Below, one piece after another: positions 18,926 through 27,067 of a stretch of 64,000 nt of DNA. The stretch spans positions 62,001 through 126,000 of the forward strand of contig JODI01000006.1 of assembly GCA_000720805.1 (NCBI GenBank), given 5' to 3'. The translations under genes and the position numbers were made by a program. This stretch comes from Streptomyces violaceoruber. Its GTDB lineage: Bacteria; Actinomycetota; Actinomycetes; Streptomycetales; Streptomycetaceae. Positions within the stretch are counted from its first letter, which is position 1, and every line of letters begins with the position of its first letter. The notes beneath the pieces are model-generated. The model saw only the letters and a program-made list of their open reading frames with translations. It was not told the origin of the DNA and did no database searches.

Positions 18926-19783
18926 TCAGGTGGTGAGAAAGTCATCGCCCTCACGCCCGTCGAGGCGTCCGAGGATGCTCTGGACGGTGCGATCCCGCGA
19001 CAGGCCGGAGTCCATACCGGGTGCGATGATGCCGCGGACCCTCGAGACCACTGTCCATCTGCGCGGACGGAAGACCCGCGCATCGCGGCGGCACAGGCCC
19101 TCGACGATGGCTTCCGCCGCTTGCTCGGGGCTGATGCGCTTGCGCAGGAACCTCGGTTGGGTGCCGAGCAGCGCCTGGGCTGTTGGATCCTCGTCGAGGC
19201 CCTGCCGGGTCATGTCCGTGTTGATCACCGCGAAGTACGCGGTGGTGACGCTGACGCCATGAGCGGCGAGCTCGACCCGCAGTCCACGGCCAAGCTGCTC
19301 GACCGCTGCCTTGCTCATCGCGTACGGGATCGTGCCGGCCCCGTTGACGAAGGCGAACACCGACGAGATCAGTACGAGCCGGCCACGGTTCTCGACGAGG
19401 CTCTGAAGGGCAGCACGGACCGTGTTGAGCGCACCCCCGACGTTCACGTCGAAGAGTCGATCGACCACCGAAGCCGATGACGCCCGGAGGGTCACGCCCC
19501 GCGCAAGCACACCCGCGTTCGCGATCACGATGTCCAGGCGGCCGGCGTCCCTGACGACGGTCTCGACCGCTCGGGTCATGTCGCCGAGGTCGGTCACATC
19601 GCCGACCAGGCAGGTGACCCGCTCGTCGATCGCCTCGCCCGCGGCCGGGCGGTGCAGATCGATCACGAAGGCCCGGGCACCAGCGGCGGTCAACGCCCGC
19701 GCGGTCGCCGCGCCCAGGCCCCGGCCGCCGCCGGTGACGAGGGCGACTTTTCCGGCGATCGACCGGTCGAGCCTCTCAGCCAT
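18926..19783 (-). CDS. Short-chain dehydrogenase/reductase (SDR)
   Basis: A 285-residue classical SDR. The cofactor motif TGGGRGLG (about 17-24), an acidic residue after the second strand (VIDLHRP, favouring NAD), NAG in VIANAGVL, Ser in LISSVFAF and the catalytic YAMSK are present. A C-terminal extension of about 40 residues follows the Rossmann core. It overlaps the upstream hydrolase gene by 8 bp, so translation is coupled. In catabolic operons with an acyl-CoA ligase such enzymes oxidise a hydroxy-acid or alcohol intermediate; the real substrate is unknown. Confidence 0.9.
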   Translation of the reverse strand: MAERLDRSIAGKVALVTGGGRGLGAATARALTAAGARAFVIDLHRPAAGEAIDERVTCLVGDVTDLGDMTRAVETVVRDAGRLDIVIANAGVLARGVTLRASSASVVDRLFDVNVGGALNTVRAALQSLVENRGRLVLISSVFAFVNGAGTIPYAMSKAAVEQLGRGLRVELAAHGVSVTTAYFAVINTDMTRQGLDEDPTAQALLGTQPRFLRKRISPEQAAEAIVEGLCRRDARVFRPRRWTVVSRVRGIIAPGMDSGLSRDRTVQSILGRLDGREGDDFLTT

Positions 19784-20624
19784 CGAGGAACTCGAGAACC
19801 TCGGGGACGAACTCCCGGTGGTGCTGGAAGACGCCGCCGTGCCCGGAGTTCGGATAGATCTTCAGGCGGGCGTTCGGGATCCGGCGGGCCATGTCGGCCG
19901 AGTTGCTGCTGGCCACCATGAGGTCGTGATCACCGTTGGCGACGAAGACCGGCTGGGTGATCACCGAGAGGTCGTCGGGTGCGTGCAGTCCGGCCGCGCG
20001 GATGGCCTTCAGCTGCGCGAGTCGAGCCTGCAGGGAGATTTTGTCGTCGCGATTCTGAGTGCGTTCCTTGAGCCGGGCGAGGTAGTCCTTCGACGCCCGC
20101 TTGCCCTCGGCGTCGCGCGGGAAGAACAGGAATGTCCTGGCGTCTTTCAGGGTGAGCGCGGACTTGGCGTACGCCTTGGCCGCGACCTTGTTGATCTCCT
20201 TGATGCCGCCGCCTCCGCGGGGACCGGTCCCGGCCAGGATGATCCGGCGCACGAGCTCGGGTGCCTGCAGGGCCACCATCTGTGCGACTCCGCCGCCGAG
20301 CGAGAACCCGAAGAGGTCGACCTTCTCGAGTCCCATCGCACGGATGAAGGCGACGGCGTCGCGGCCCATCTCCTCGACGTCGGGCGGCACGGATCCTCCG
20401 GACCCGCCGACCCCGCGGTTGTCGAACGTGATCACCCGGTGGCGGGCAGCGATGCCGTCGATGATCCTCGGGTCCCAGTCATCAAGGACAGCCATCAGGT
20501 GGTGCAGGAACACCACCGGAACACCACCGGTCGGACCGAGCTCGCGGTAGGCGAACGGCACCCCGCCGACATCGATCGTGCGCGTGGGCACGTCGATCCA
20601 CTTCATGCTCTTTGTCGTCTTCAT
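19776..20624 (-). CDS. Alpha/beta fold hydrolase
   Basis: A 282-residue hydrolase, first gene of a three-gene minus-strand operon. FLHHLMAVLDDWD replaces the usual HG oxyanion region, the nucleophile Ser is in FGFSLGGGVA, the acid in ANGDHDLMV and the His in NSGHGGVFQ. The family includes esterases, haloperoxidase-like and C-C bond hydrolases. The Lys-rich N-terminus (MKTTKSMKWIDV) is not a signal peptide. A palindromic operator lies about 35 bp upstream, so the operon is probably repressed by a TetR-type protein. Confidence 0.88.
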   Translation of the reverse strand: MKTTKSMKWIDVPTRTIDVGGVPFAYRELGPTGGVPVVFLHHLMAVLDDWDPRIIDGIAARHRVITFDNRGVGGSGGSVPPDVEEMGRDAVAFIRAMGLEKVDLFGFSLGGGVAQMVALQAPELVRRIILAGTGPRGGGGIKEINKVAAKAYAKSALTLKDARTFLFFPRDAEGKRASKDYLARLKERTQNRDDKISLQARLAQLKAIRAAGLHAPDDLSVITQPVFVANGDHDLMVASSNSADMARRIPNARLKIYPNSGHGGVFQHHREFVPEVLEFLDG

Positions 20625-20658
20625 CTGGCCTCTCCGATACGGCGCGAGGGCCGCGGCT

Positions 20659-20698
20659 CCGTAAAGTTACATTACGGTCGTTCTTCTTACGGTTGTAA
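20659..20698 (-). promoter_or_regulatory. Operator region of the hydrolase-SDR-ligase operon
   Basis: CCGTAA at 20659-20664 and TTACGG at 20672-20677 form a perfect inverted repeat with a 7-base centre, and the centre itself pairs further, giving 8 of 9 pairs over 19 bp. A direct repeat of the right half follows: TTACGGTCGT at 20672-20681 and TTACGGTTGT at 20687-20696. The site is 35 bp upstream of the hydrolase start and has TetR-operator size and symmetry. The nearest TetR gene in the window is only the fragment at 16898. Confidence 0.6.
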
Positions 20699-20815
20699 TA
20701 GATACACGCCGGAATGGGGCGACGGCAAGGGCTCTGCACCCACTGAGTCCGGATCCACCGGCTTGATCCAGGAGCGATCGTTCCGGGGTCGTTCGAGTGG
20801 TCTGGCGGTTGATCT

Positions 20816-21136
20816 GTGGTTCGGGCAGGCAGTGTCCGCTGGTCTGCCAAGCTCTTCCACATGGCCACACGTCTCGGGCCCCTTCGGGCGGGTTGGGCAG
20901 AGCGCGTCAGGCGGTCGGTGGCGCGGGGGAGGTTGTGGGCCAGGGCGGCGAGGGTGAGTCAGGCGGCATTCGCCTGGAAGTGCCCGGACGGCGCGTGTGC
21001 GAACTTGTTCGAGGTCCCCGCCCGCCTCGCCGGTCACGCCCGACGCCGGGAGCTGAAGTTCGACCCCGCCTGGCCCGCCAACCACCGCGCGGTCAAGGCA
21101 TGGGACCGCATCCAGGCCCTGCCCGACCCCGGCTGA
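20816..21136 (+). CDS. Uncharacterised short ORF, possibly a gene fragment
   Basis: I do not recognise this sequence. The 106-residue frame has a coding-like C-terminal part (AFAWKCPDGACANLFEV, then LKFDPAWPANHRAVKAWDR) with two Cys in a CxxxxC arrangement, but a less convincing N-terminus and no clear RBS. It may be a remnant of a larger mobile-element or plasmid gene near the catabolic patch. The whole stretch 20700-21377 holds nothing else that I can assign. Confidence 0.3.
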   Translation: MVRAGSVRWSAKLFHMATRLGPLRAGWAERVRRSVARGRLWARAARVSQAAFAWKCPDGACANLFEVPARLAGHARRRELKFDPAWPANHRAVKAWDRIQALPDPG

Positions 21137-21377
21137 CCCCCGCCCCGCCACCCCCATACAAAGGAGGAGACCCGCAGCACCCTCGGCGAGTGGAGGCCGA
21201 CACGCGACCGCCACGACACGCGGGCCACCACCCTGCCCGACGCCCTTCATACCGAAGCGCGAACCGGAAAGAATCGGACACCCCAGCCAAGCCCAACAGG
21301 CCGGCGCGCGCAGCTGTCCGCGGCGGTCGCCACGCTCACGGAGCTGGCAGCCACGCCGGACGACGAGTGACCCCTAC

Positions 21378-21683
21378 TCACCGGAGTCGGGCCCGTGGTG
21401 CGGCCCACTGGGCGAGCCCTGCCATCCCCATGCCGACGACAGCGGTCACGACGGTGACATCGTTCATGACCTGGTCCACCGCAGGCCGGAGCCGGACCAG
21501 TTCGGCCGCCGCGTGGTAGAGCACGCTCAGGCCGAACAACGCGTAGCCGGCACCCCACAACCGGGGCATCAGGACCGTGGTCGTCAGCCAGGGCGGCATC
21601 CTCGACGACATCGCGGCGACGAGGCCCACGACGACGCAGAAGAACGCGGGGACGAAAAGCAGCACGGTCATGGCTACGCGCAC
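21378..21683 (-). CDS. Small membrane protein of unknown function
   Basis: A 101-residue protein with three hydrophobic segments, at about 5-25 (TVLLFVPAFFCVVVGLVAAM), 40-58 and 74-93, with a short basic C-terminus. No family signature is visible. The GTG at 21683 and an ATG at 21671 are both possible starts and neither has a good RBS. It sits 97 bp beyond the end of the sugar-binding protein gene, in the same direction, and could be the last gene of that operon. Confidence 0.5.
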   Translation of the reverse strand: MRVAMTVLLFVPAFFCVVVGLVAAMSSRMPPWLTTTVLMPRLWGAGYALFGLSVLYHAAAELVRLRPAVDQVMNDVTVVTAVVGMGMAGLAQWAAPRARLR

Positions 21684-21779
21684 CGCTTGATCGTGGCACC
21701 GCCGCGGATCCCTGGATACGGCCCCTGTCCCGGCTTGACGAAGTCCTTGCGGGGTCAGGAGGCGTGCCGGGGCGGGGCT

Positions 21780-22859
21780 CTACCGCGTGAGCCCGATCTT
21801 GTCGCAGGCGGGCCGGAGGTCAGGAGTGCAGATCTGGCCGACGGTGTACACGCCGTCCTTGACGAGGGTCCGACCGATGGTGGCGGCCGTCACCGCGGTC
21901 GGCGTGAGCAGGACGGACGGGATGCGCTGGGTCGTGGGGCTGTCGGTCGTCGTCGTGGCGATGTCTCCCAGGTCCTCGCCACGTCCCAGGGCGACGGCCA
22001 TCGCGGCGGCCGTGGCGGCTTCCGACGCGAAGGGTTTGTACACCGTCATGTACTGCTCGCCCTTGACGATGCGTTGCACCGCGTCGAGGTCGGCGTCCTG
22101 ACCGGTGACCGGAGGAAGCTTTCTGACACCCGCGCCCTTGAGGGCGGAGATGACGCCCTCGGCAATGGAGTCGTTCGCAGCCAGGACCCCGCCGATGCGT
22201 CCCGGGCCCAGTGCCGCGATGGCGCCGACCATGTCGGCGTGGGCGTTCATCGTGTTCCAGCCCTGGATGTCGTACGACCTGGCGATCTTCGTTCTGCCTT
22301 CGAGGACGGACAGCGCGCCCTTGCGGTACGCGGGCGCGTTGGGGCTGGTGGGATCGCCGTTCATCATGACGATGTTCTTTTGACCCGCCGTGTCGCCCAT
22401 GGCCGTCAGGAGTGCCTGGCCCTGGAGCCGGCCGACCTTCACGCCGTCGAAACTGACGTAGGCCGAGACGGGTCCCTCGGCGAGCCGGTCGTAGGCGACG
22501 ACGGGGACACCCTCGTTGCGCGCCTCCTGGATCGAGGAGCGCAGCGCCTTGGTGTCGGCGGTGTCGAGGATGATGACCTTGGCCCCGTTGGTGATCATGG
22601 ACACCATCTGTTGCCGCTGCGTCGACGCGTCGTTCTCCGCGTTGGCGTACTTCGTCGTGCAGCGGGGGCAGAGTTTCTTCACGTGCTGTTCGATGAGCGG
22701 CTTGTCGGACTGCTCCCAGCGCGGGATGACCCGGCTGGGCAGCAGCAGGCCGACGGTGAAGCTGTCGGTGCCCGTCCCCTGGTCTCCCGCGCAGGCGGAA
22801 AGGGAGATCGTCACTCCCGCGACGAGCGCCGCGACCGTGCTCCAGGTGCGTCCCTTCAC
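21780..22859 (-). CDS. Sugar ABC transporter substrate-binding lipoprotein (XylF/RbsB-like), coupled to a phosphatase gene
   Basis: A 359-residue periplasmic-binding-protein type 1 family lipoprotein. The N-terminus has a lipobox (LSAC, Cys about 24). The core shows the family segments GLLLPS, VVAYDRLAEGPVSAYVSFD, MMNGDPTSPNA and PPVTGQDADLDAVQRI, as in D-xylose-binding proteins. Extra Cys pairs CPRC (about 50) and ICTPDLRPAC (near the end) are shared with the paralogue at 25811. It starts with GTG at 22859, 7 bases after GAGGAG, and overlaps the phosphatase stop by 4 bp (GTGA). No permease or ATPase genes are on this strand, so it may serve the divergent transporter or act as a sensor. Confidence 0.88.
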   Translation of the reverse strand: MKGRTWSTVAALVAGVTISLSACAGDQGTGTDSFTVGLLLPSRVIPRWEQSDKPLIEQHVKKLCPRCTTKYANAENDASTQRQQMVSMITNGAKVIILDTADTKALRSSIQEARNEGVPVVAYDRLAEGPVSAYVSFDGVKVGRLQGQALLTAMGDTAGQKNIVMMNGDPTSPNAPAYRKGALSVLEGRTKIARSYDIQGWNTMNAHADMVGAIAALGPGRIGGVLAANDSIAEGVISALKGAGVRKLPPVTGQDADLDAVQRIVKGEQYMTVYKPFASEAATAAAMAVALGRGEDLGDIATTTTDSPTTQRIPSVLLTPTAVTAATIGRTLVKDGVYTVGQICTPDLRPACDKIGLTR

Positions 22860-25393
22860 GGCAGTGCTCCTCGTTCTGTCGGGGGCCCCGAGTCCTCGGG
22901 GGCCGACTCGTGGTGCGGCACGGTGACCTCGCTCCACACCTGCTTGCCGCCGGCCACGGGCGTCGTTCCGAAGGAGTCCGACATCGCCTCCACCAGCAGC
23001 AGGCCCCGGCCGCCGGTCGATTCCCAGTCCACGATCACGGGCTTGGCCGGCGCCCGCGGCGAGGAGTCGCTCACACAGACCCGCACTCGGTCGGCGCGGA
23101 GCGTGAGGTCCACGCGGACCGCGCCCTGGGTGTGCACCAGCGCGTTGGTGACCAGCTCGGACACGACCAGGAGCACCGCGTCGGAGGCTGCCTCGGCCTG
23201 CCAACGGCGCAGCGTGCGCGCGGTGAAACGGCGGGCGTGCATGACGGCGTCGGGAAGTCGCCACACCACCCAGTTGGCCCGGATCGGCCGGACCTTCATG
23301 CCGTCGTAGCGCAGCAGCAACAGCGCCACGTCGTCCTCCCGGCGGCCGGCGTCGCCGAGGAGTTCGTCGGCCATGCGCCCCGGGTCCGCCGGATCGGCCG
23401 CGGCGAGCGCGGTGCGTGTCCGCCGCATGCCCTCGTCCAGGGGCAGGTCGGCGGCCTCGACCAGACCGTCGGTGACCAGGGCGAGCACCGTGCCGGGGGA
23501 CAGCGTCACCGCGGTCATGGGGAACTCGGCCTCCGCGAGGACGCCCAGCGGCAGTCCGCCCTCGACCTGCACCTCCTCGGTCTGTCCGTCGGGGTGACGC
23601 AGCAGCGGTGCGAGGTGGCCCGCCCTCACGAACAGGGTGTTGCCCTCCTCCAGGTCGAGTTCGACGTAGCAGCAGGTCGCGAACAGATCGGTCTCCATGC
23701 CGACGAGGAGACGGTTGGCGTGGGACACGACCACGTCGGGCGGGTGGCCCTCCACCGCGTAGGCCCTCACCGCCGTACGCATCTGCCCCATGATCGTCGC
23801 GGCTCCCGCGCTGTGTCCTTGCACATCCCCGATGACCAGCGCCACCCGGTCCTCGGAGAGGGCGATGACGTCGTACCAGTCACCGCCGACCTGCAGGCCT
23901 CGCCGGGCGGGCAGGTAACGGGCGACGGCCGTGCAGCCGGGCAGTTCGGGAAGGCGTCGGGGCAGCAGGCTGCGCTGGAGCATCGTCGCGAGTTCCTGCT
24001 CCGCGTCGTGTGCGTGCGCGCGCTTGAGGGCCTGTCCGATCAGCGCGGCGGTGGCCGTCAGCAGGGTCCGTTCCTCGGGGACGAACTCGTGCGGCTGGTC
24101 CCAGCCGACCAGGCAGACACCGGCCACGCCGCCCTCGGCGGGAAGCGGCAGTACGGCCAGGCCGCCGCTGCCGATGCCCGCCAGCGCGGGTTCGAGGGCC
24201 GAACCGGCGGGCCACAGGTCCATGCGTCCGTCCTGCAGGGCCAGTTGCAGGGTGGGCAGGGCGCTGAGCGGGGCTTCGGGCCATTCCGAACGCCACTGGG
24301 AGCCCCAGATCTCCGGCCAGGCGGCGGGCTCGGGCGGATCGAGCGCGGTGACCAGGAGCCGGTCGTCCTGCAGCTCGGCCAGCGCCACCCGGTCGGAGGC
24401 CAGCGGTTCACGCAGCGCGGTGATCGCCACCTGGCCGACCTCACGGACGCTCGCTGCGCCGTCGAGCGCCGCGGTCAGCCACTGGATGCGGGAGACGTCA
24501 TCCCCGCTCCGGCTCAGCACCGAGGTCGCCGTCACCACGCCCAGCACCCGCTGTGCCTGGCCGTCGGTGCCGGCCGCCACCCGGCAGCTCAGACTAAGCC
24601 AGCGCATCCCGCCGCTGGGGCGCCGGACGCGGAACTCCAGCTCCCGCAGACCGTACGCCTGGCTTGCCGGCTCCAGTACCGCCATCAGCGCGTGCATGTC
24701 TTCCGGCAAGGCGTGCGCGAGCAGGGTGTCGGCCTTGCCGTCGAAGTCGTCCGGTGCGATGCCGAGCAGCTCCAGCAGCATCTCGTCCGCCTCCACCAGG
24801 CCGGTGTCCGGCACCAGGACGAAGGAGCCCGCGCGCAGGCTGCGCAGCGCGGGAGACAGCAGCGCCGAGGGACCGGGCCGGCCGGCCCCGGCCTGCAGCA
24901 GGTCGGCGATAGTGTCGGCATACCGTTCCAGGAAGCGCCGTTGTTCGGCCTCGAAGCCGTGCGCGAACCCTCCCATGACGACCAGGCAGCCCAGTCGTCT
25001 GCCGCCCGACGCCAAGGGCAGCGCGCCGAGCGACATCTCCGCTCGCGCCGGCGCCGGCACCCCCTCGGAGAAGGTGGCGAGGACGGCGGGGCTGAGCCAC
25101 ACGGACCGGCCGGCGCGGACGGCGTGCGCCGCGGGCGAACCGCCGGCCAGAGACAGCCGTTCCGGCGCCCCGGGCGGGGAGGCGACGCAGCCGGCCGTCT
25201 CCGTCAGCCGCAGCTCGTCGTCCCCGGCGTCGAGCACATAGATCGCCGCCAATTCCGCTCCGGCGAAGGTCAGGGCCCGATGGCTCACGGCGGCCTCCGG
25301 CATCGCGGGCGGAGAAGAATCCCTGCCCGCCGTGCCGGCCTCGGATGCCCGCAGCTGTGTGACTCCGGCCCGGGCACGGCCGTCCTGGGGCAT
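22856..25393 (-). CDS. GAF-PAS-GAF-PP2C (SpoIIE-type) phosphatase with HATPase domain
   Basis: An 845-residue soluble signalling protein. A GAF domain covers about 40-175, a PAS domain about 185-300 (ending in the WLSLSCRV and VLGVVTA strands), a second GAF about 310-470, a PP2C/SpoIIE domain about 490-700 and a histidine-kinase-like ATPase about 725-835. The PP2C metal residues are present: GGDWYDVI, VIGDVQGH, LVTDGLVE and REDDVALL. The ATPase has ELVTNALVHT and GGRGLLLV. Such proteins dephosphorylate STAS antagonists and may also bind an anti-sigma partner. There is no membrane segment. It is translationally coupled to a sugar-binding lipoprotein gene, which is unusual. Confidence 0.92.
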   Translation of the reverse strand: MPQDGRARAGVTQLRASEAGTAGRDSSPPAMPEAAVSHRALTFAGAELAAIYVLDAGDDELRLTETAGCVASPPGAPERLSLAGGSPAAHAVRAGRSVWLSPAVLATFSEGVPAPARAEMSLGALPLASGGRRLGCLVVMGGFAHGFEAEQRRFLERYADTIADLLQAGAGRPGPSALLSPALRSLRAGSFVLVPDTGLVEADEMLLELLGIAPDDFDGKADTLLAHALPEDMHALMAVLEPASQAYGLRELEFRVRRPSGGMRWLSLSCRVAAGTDGQAQRVLGVVTATSVLSRSGDDVSRIQWLTAALDGAASVREVGQVAITALREPLASDRVALAELQDDRLLVTALDPPEPAAWPEIWGSQWRSEWPEAPLSALPTLQLALQDGRMDLWPAGSALEPALAGIGSGGLAVLPLPAEGGVAGVCLVGWDQPHEFVPEERTLLTATAALIGQALKRAHAHDAEQELATMLQRSLLPRRLPELPGCTAVARYLPARRGLQVGGDWYDVIALSEDRVALVIGDVQGHSAGAATIMGQMRTAVRAYAVEGHPPDVVVSHANRLLVGMETDLFATCCYVELDLEEGNTLFVRAGHLAPLLRHPDGQTEEVQVEGGLPLGVLAEAEFPMTAVTLSPGTVLALVTDGLVEAADLPLDEGMRRTRTALAAADPADPGRMADELLGDAGRREDDVALLLLRYDGMKVRPIRANWVVWRLPDAVMHARRFTARTLRRWQAEAASDAVLLVVSELVTNALVHTQGAVRVDLTLRADRVRVCVSDSSPRAPAKPVIVDWESTGGRGLLLVEAMSDSFGTTPVAGGKQVWSEVTVPHHESAPEDSGPPTERGALP

Positions 25394-25810
25394 GTCCGCA
25401 ACGTACCTCCGTCCGTGCCGCAGGTGCCGACACGCTGAGAGAGCTGAGCACCCATGACAAGAATCTCACAGGAGAACGAAACGGACAGATCCATCTGTTC
25501 ACGCCCTTCGCGGAAGCCGACAGACGGGTCCCGCGGCTGCTGAACAGGCCAGGGTCCACGGCTGCTGAACAGGCCCGGGTCCACCCATGCCGACACGTCG
25601 GGAACCACGACTTTCACCGGCCCGTCGGACGCCTCCGCTCGCCGAGTCGCTGCGTTCGCAGATCACCGCGGCCGGTGCCACACTGACGACGTGGTCGTCC
25701 TGCCGCCACCGCCCACGACGTGGCCGCAGCTGTGCAGGCGGGCGGCGACCGGTGCGGCGAATCTCCGGGCTGACGCGGCGACCTCGGAACCGGCACGGGA
25801 GGTCTTGCGC
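25394..25810. promoter_or_regulatory. Divergent intergenic region between the phosphatase and sugar-transport operons
   Basis: This 417-bp gap separates two divergent operons and must hold both promoters. I see no clean palindromic operator. It contains a 25-bp tandem duplication (25534-25583). The plus-strand gene has GGGAGG 10 bases before its ATG. Confidence 0.5.
25534..25583 (+). repeat. Two tandem 25-bp direct repeats
   Basis: 25534-25558 and 25559-25583 are identical except for one base (A to C). They lie in the divergent intergenic region, about 230 bp before the binding-protein ATG. Confidence 0.85.
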
Positions 25811-26923
25811 ATGAAGGCCTGCACTCGGGAGGCGGCCCTCGCCGTGACCGCCCTGTCCACGGTCGTCGCCCTCGCGGCCTGCGGGACCGGCGCCGACGGC
25901 GACACCGACGGGAACACCACCTCCATCGGTCTGCTGATGCCGGACGCCACCACGGCCCGGTGGGAGACGCAGGACAGGCCTCTGCTCGAGAAGAAGATCG
26001 GCGAGCTGTGCGCCGACTGCACGGTCCAGCACGCCAATGCCAAGGGCGATGTGGCCCTCCAGCAGGAACAGATGGACTCGATGATCACCAAGGGTGTCGA
26101 CGCGATCGTGCTCGTGGCCCTGGACGGCAGATCACTCGGTGCCGCGGTCAGGGACGCCGACGAGGCGCACATTCCGGTCATCGCCTACGACCGCCTGGCC
26201 CAGGGACCCATCGCCGGTTACGTCTCCTTCGACGGCGAGGAGGTCGGCAAGCTCCAGGGCCGGGCACTCCTCCAGGCCATAGGCGCCAAGGTGCACGACG
26301 GCGAGATCGTGATGATGAACGGCGACCCCGAGGATCCCAACGCGGTGGCGTTCAAGAAGGGTGCCCTGTCCGTGCTCCGGGGGAGAGTGAAGATCGGCAA
26401 GGAGTACGACACACTCCAGTGGAGGGCGGAGACCGCGAACATGAACATGTCCGGCGCCATCGCCGCCCTCGGCGTCGACAACATCAACGGGGTCTACGCC
26501 GCCAACGACGGACTCGCCGCGGGCAGCATCGCCGCCCTCAAGGCGAACAAGGTCCACCAGCTGCCCCCCGTCACCGGACAGGACGCCGAACTGGGAGCAG
26601 TACGGCGCATCGTCGCCGGCGATCAGTACATGACCGTGCTCAAGCCCTTCCGGCCGGAGGCTTCCGCCGCAGCGGCCATGGCCGTCGCCGCGGCCCGCGG
26701 TGACAGCCTCGCCCGGGTCGCCAAGGACGAGGCGGGGGCCGGCACCGGCAAGGAGACGGTGCGGACCAGCACCGGCAAGGAGGTGCCCGCCGTCCTGCTC
26801 GCACCCGTGTCCGTGACCGTCGGCACCATCGAGGACACCTTGGTGAAGAGCGGCGTGTACACGGTCCAGGAGATATGCGTCCCCCGGCTCAGGGCAGCCT
26901 GCGACAAGGCCGGGCTGACCTGA
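25811..26923 (+). CDS. Sugar ABC transporter substrate-binding lipoprotein (XylF-like)
   Basis: A 370-residue lipoprotein with a lipobox LAAC (Cys about 23) and the type 1 binding-protein fold: GLLMPDATTARWE, VIAYDRLAQGPIAGYVSFD, MMNGDPEDPNAV and PPVTGQDAELGAVRRI. It is a clear paralogue of the product at 21780, sharing long identical stretches and the extra CADC and ICVPRLRAAC cysteine pairs. It captures a pentose or related sugar for the ATPase and permease that follow. The ATG at 25811 follows GGGAGG. Chosen over an upstream extension because of the lipobox position. Confidence 0.92.
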   Translation: MKACTREAALAVTALSTVVALAACGTGADGDTDGNTTSIGLLMPDATTARWETQDRPLLEKKIGELCADCTVQHANAKGDVALQQEQMDSMITKGVDAIVLVALDGRSLGAAVRDADEAHIPVIAYDRLAQGPIAGYVSFDGEEVGKLQGRALLQAIGAKVHDGEIVMMNGDPEDPNAVAFKKGALSVLRGRVKIGKEYDTLQWRAETANMNMSGAIAALGVDNINGVYAANDGLAAGSIAALKANKVHQLPPVTGQDAELGAVRRIVAGDQYMTVLKPFRPEASAAAAMAVAAARGDSLARVAKDEAGAGTGKETVRTSTGKEVPAVLLAPVSVTVGTIEDTLVKSGVYTVQEICVPRLRAACDKAGLT

Positions 26924-26964
26924 CGGACCGGTTCCCGTCGGGTGTGCGGGCCCGAGACGCCGAA

Positions 26965-27036
26965 AATTCGGGAACTATGGGAGATTCCGGGAGTATGGGA
27001 TATCCGGGAAGCGTGGGAGTTCCGGGAAGCCTGTGA
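26965..27036 (+). repeat. Four tandem imperfect 18-bp repeats upstream of the ABC ATPase gene
   Basis: Copies at 26965-26982, 26983-27000, 27001-27018 and 27019-27036 share the pattern of a TTCCGGGA-type core followed by a GGGA-type end. The core is nearly palindromic (TTCCGGGAA). A fifth partial core lies at 27046-27054, just before the ATPase RBS. The array fills the gap between the binding-protein stop and the ATPase start. Confidence 0.75.
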
Positions 27037-27067
27037 CCCTGGTGATTCCGGGAAGGAGATGTTCCCT

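Noticed and set aside
22910..25438. 842-codon plus-strand ORF opposite the PP2C protein
   Set aside because: Gln/His/Gly-rich antisense translation without motifs; the minus frame shows a full phosphatase.
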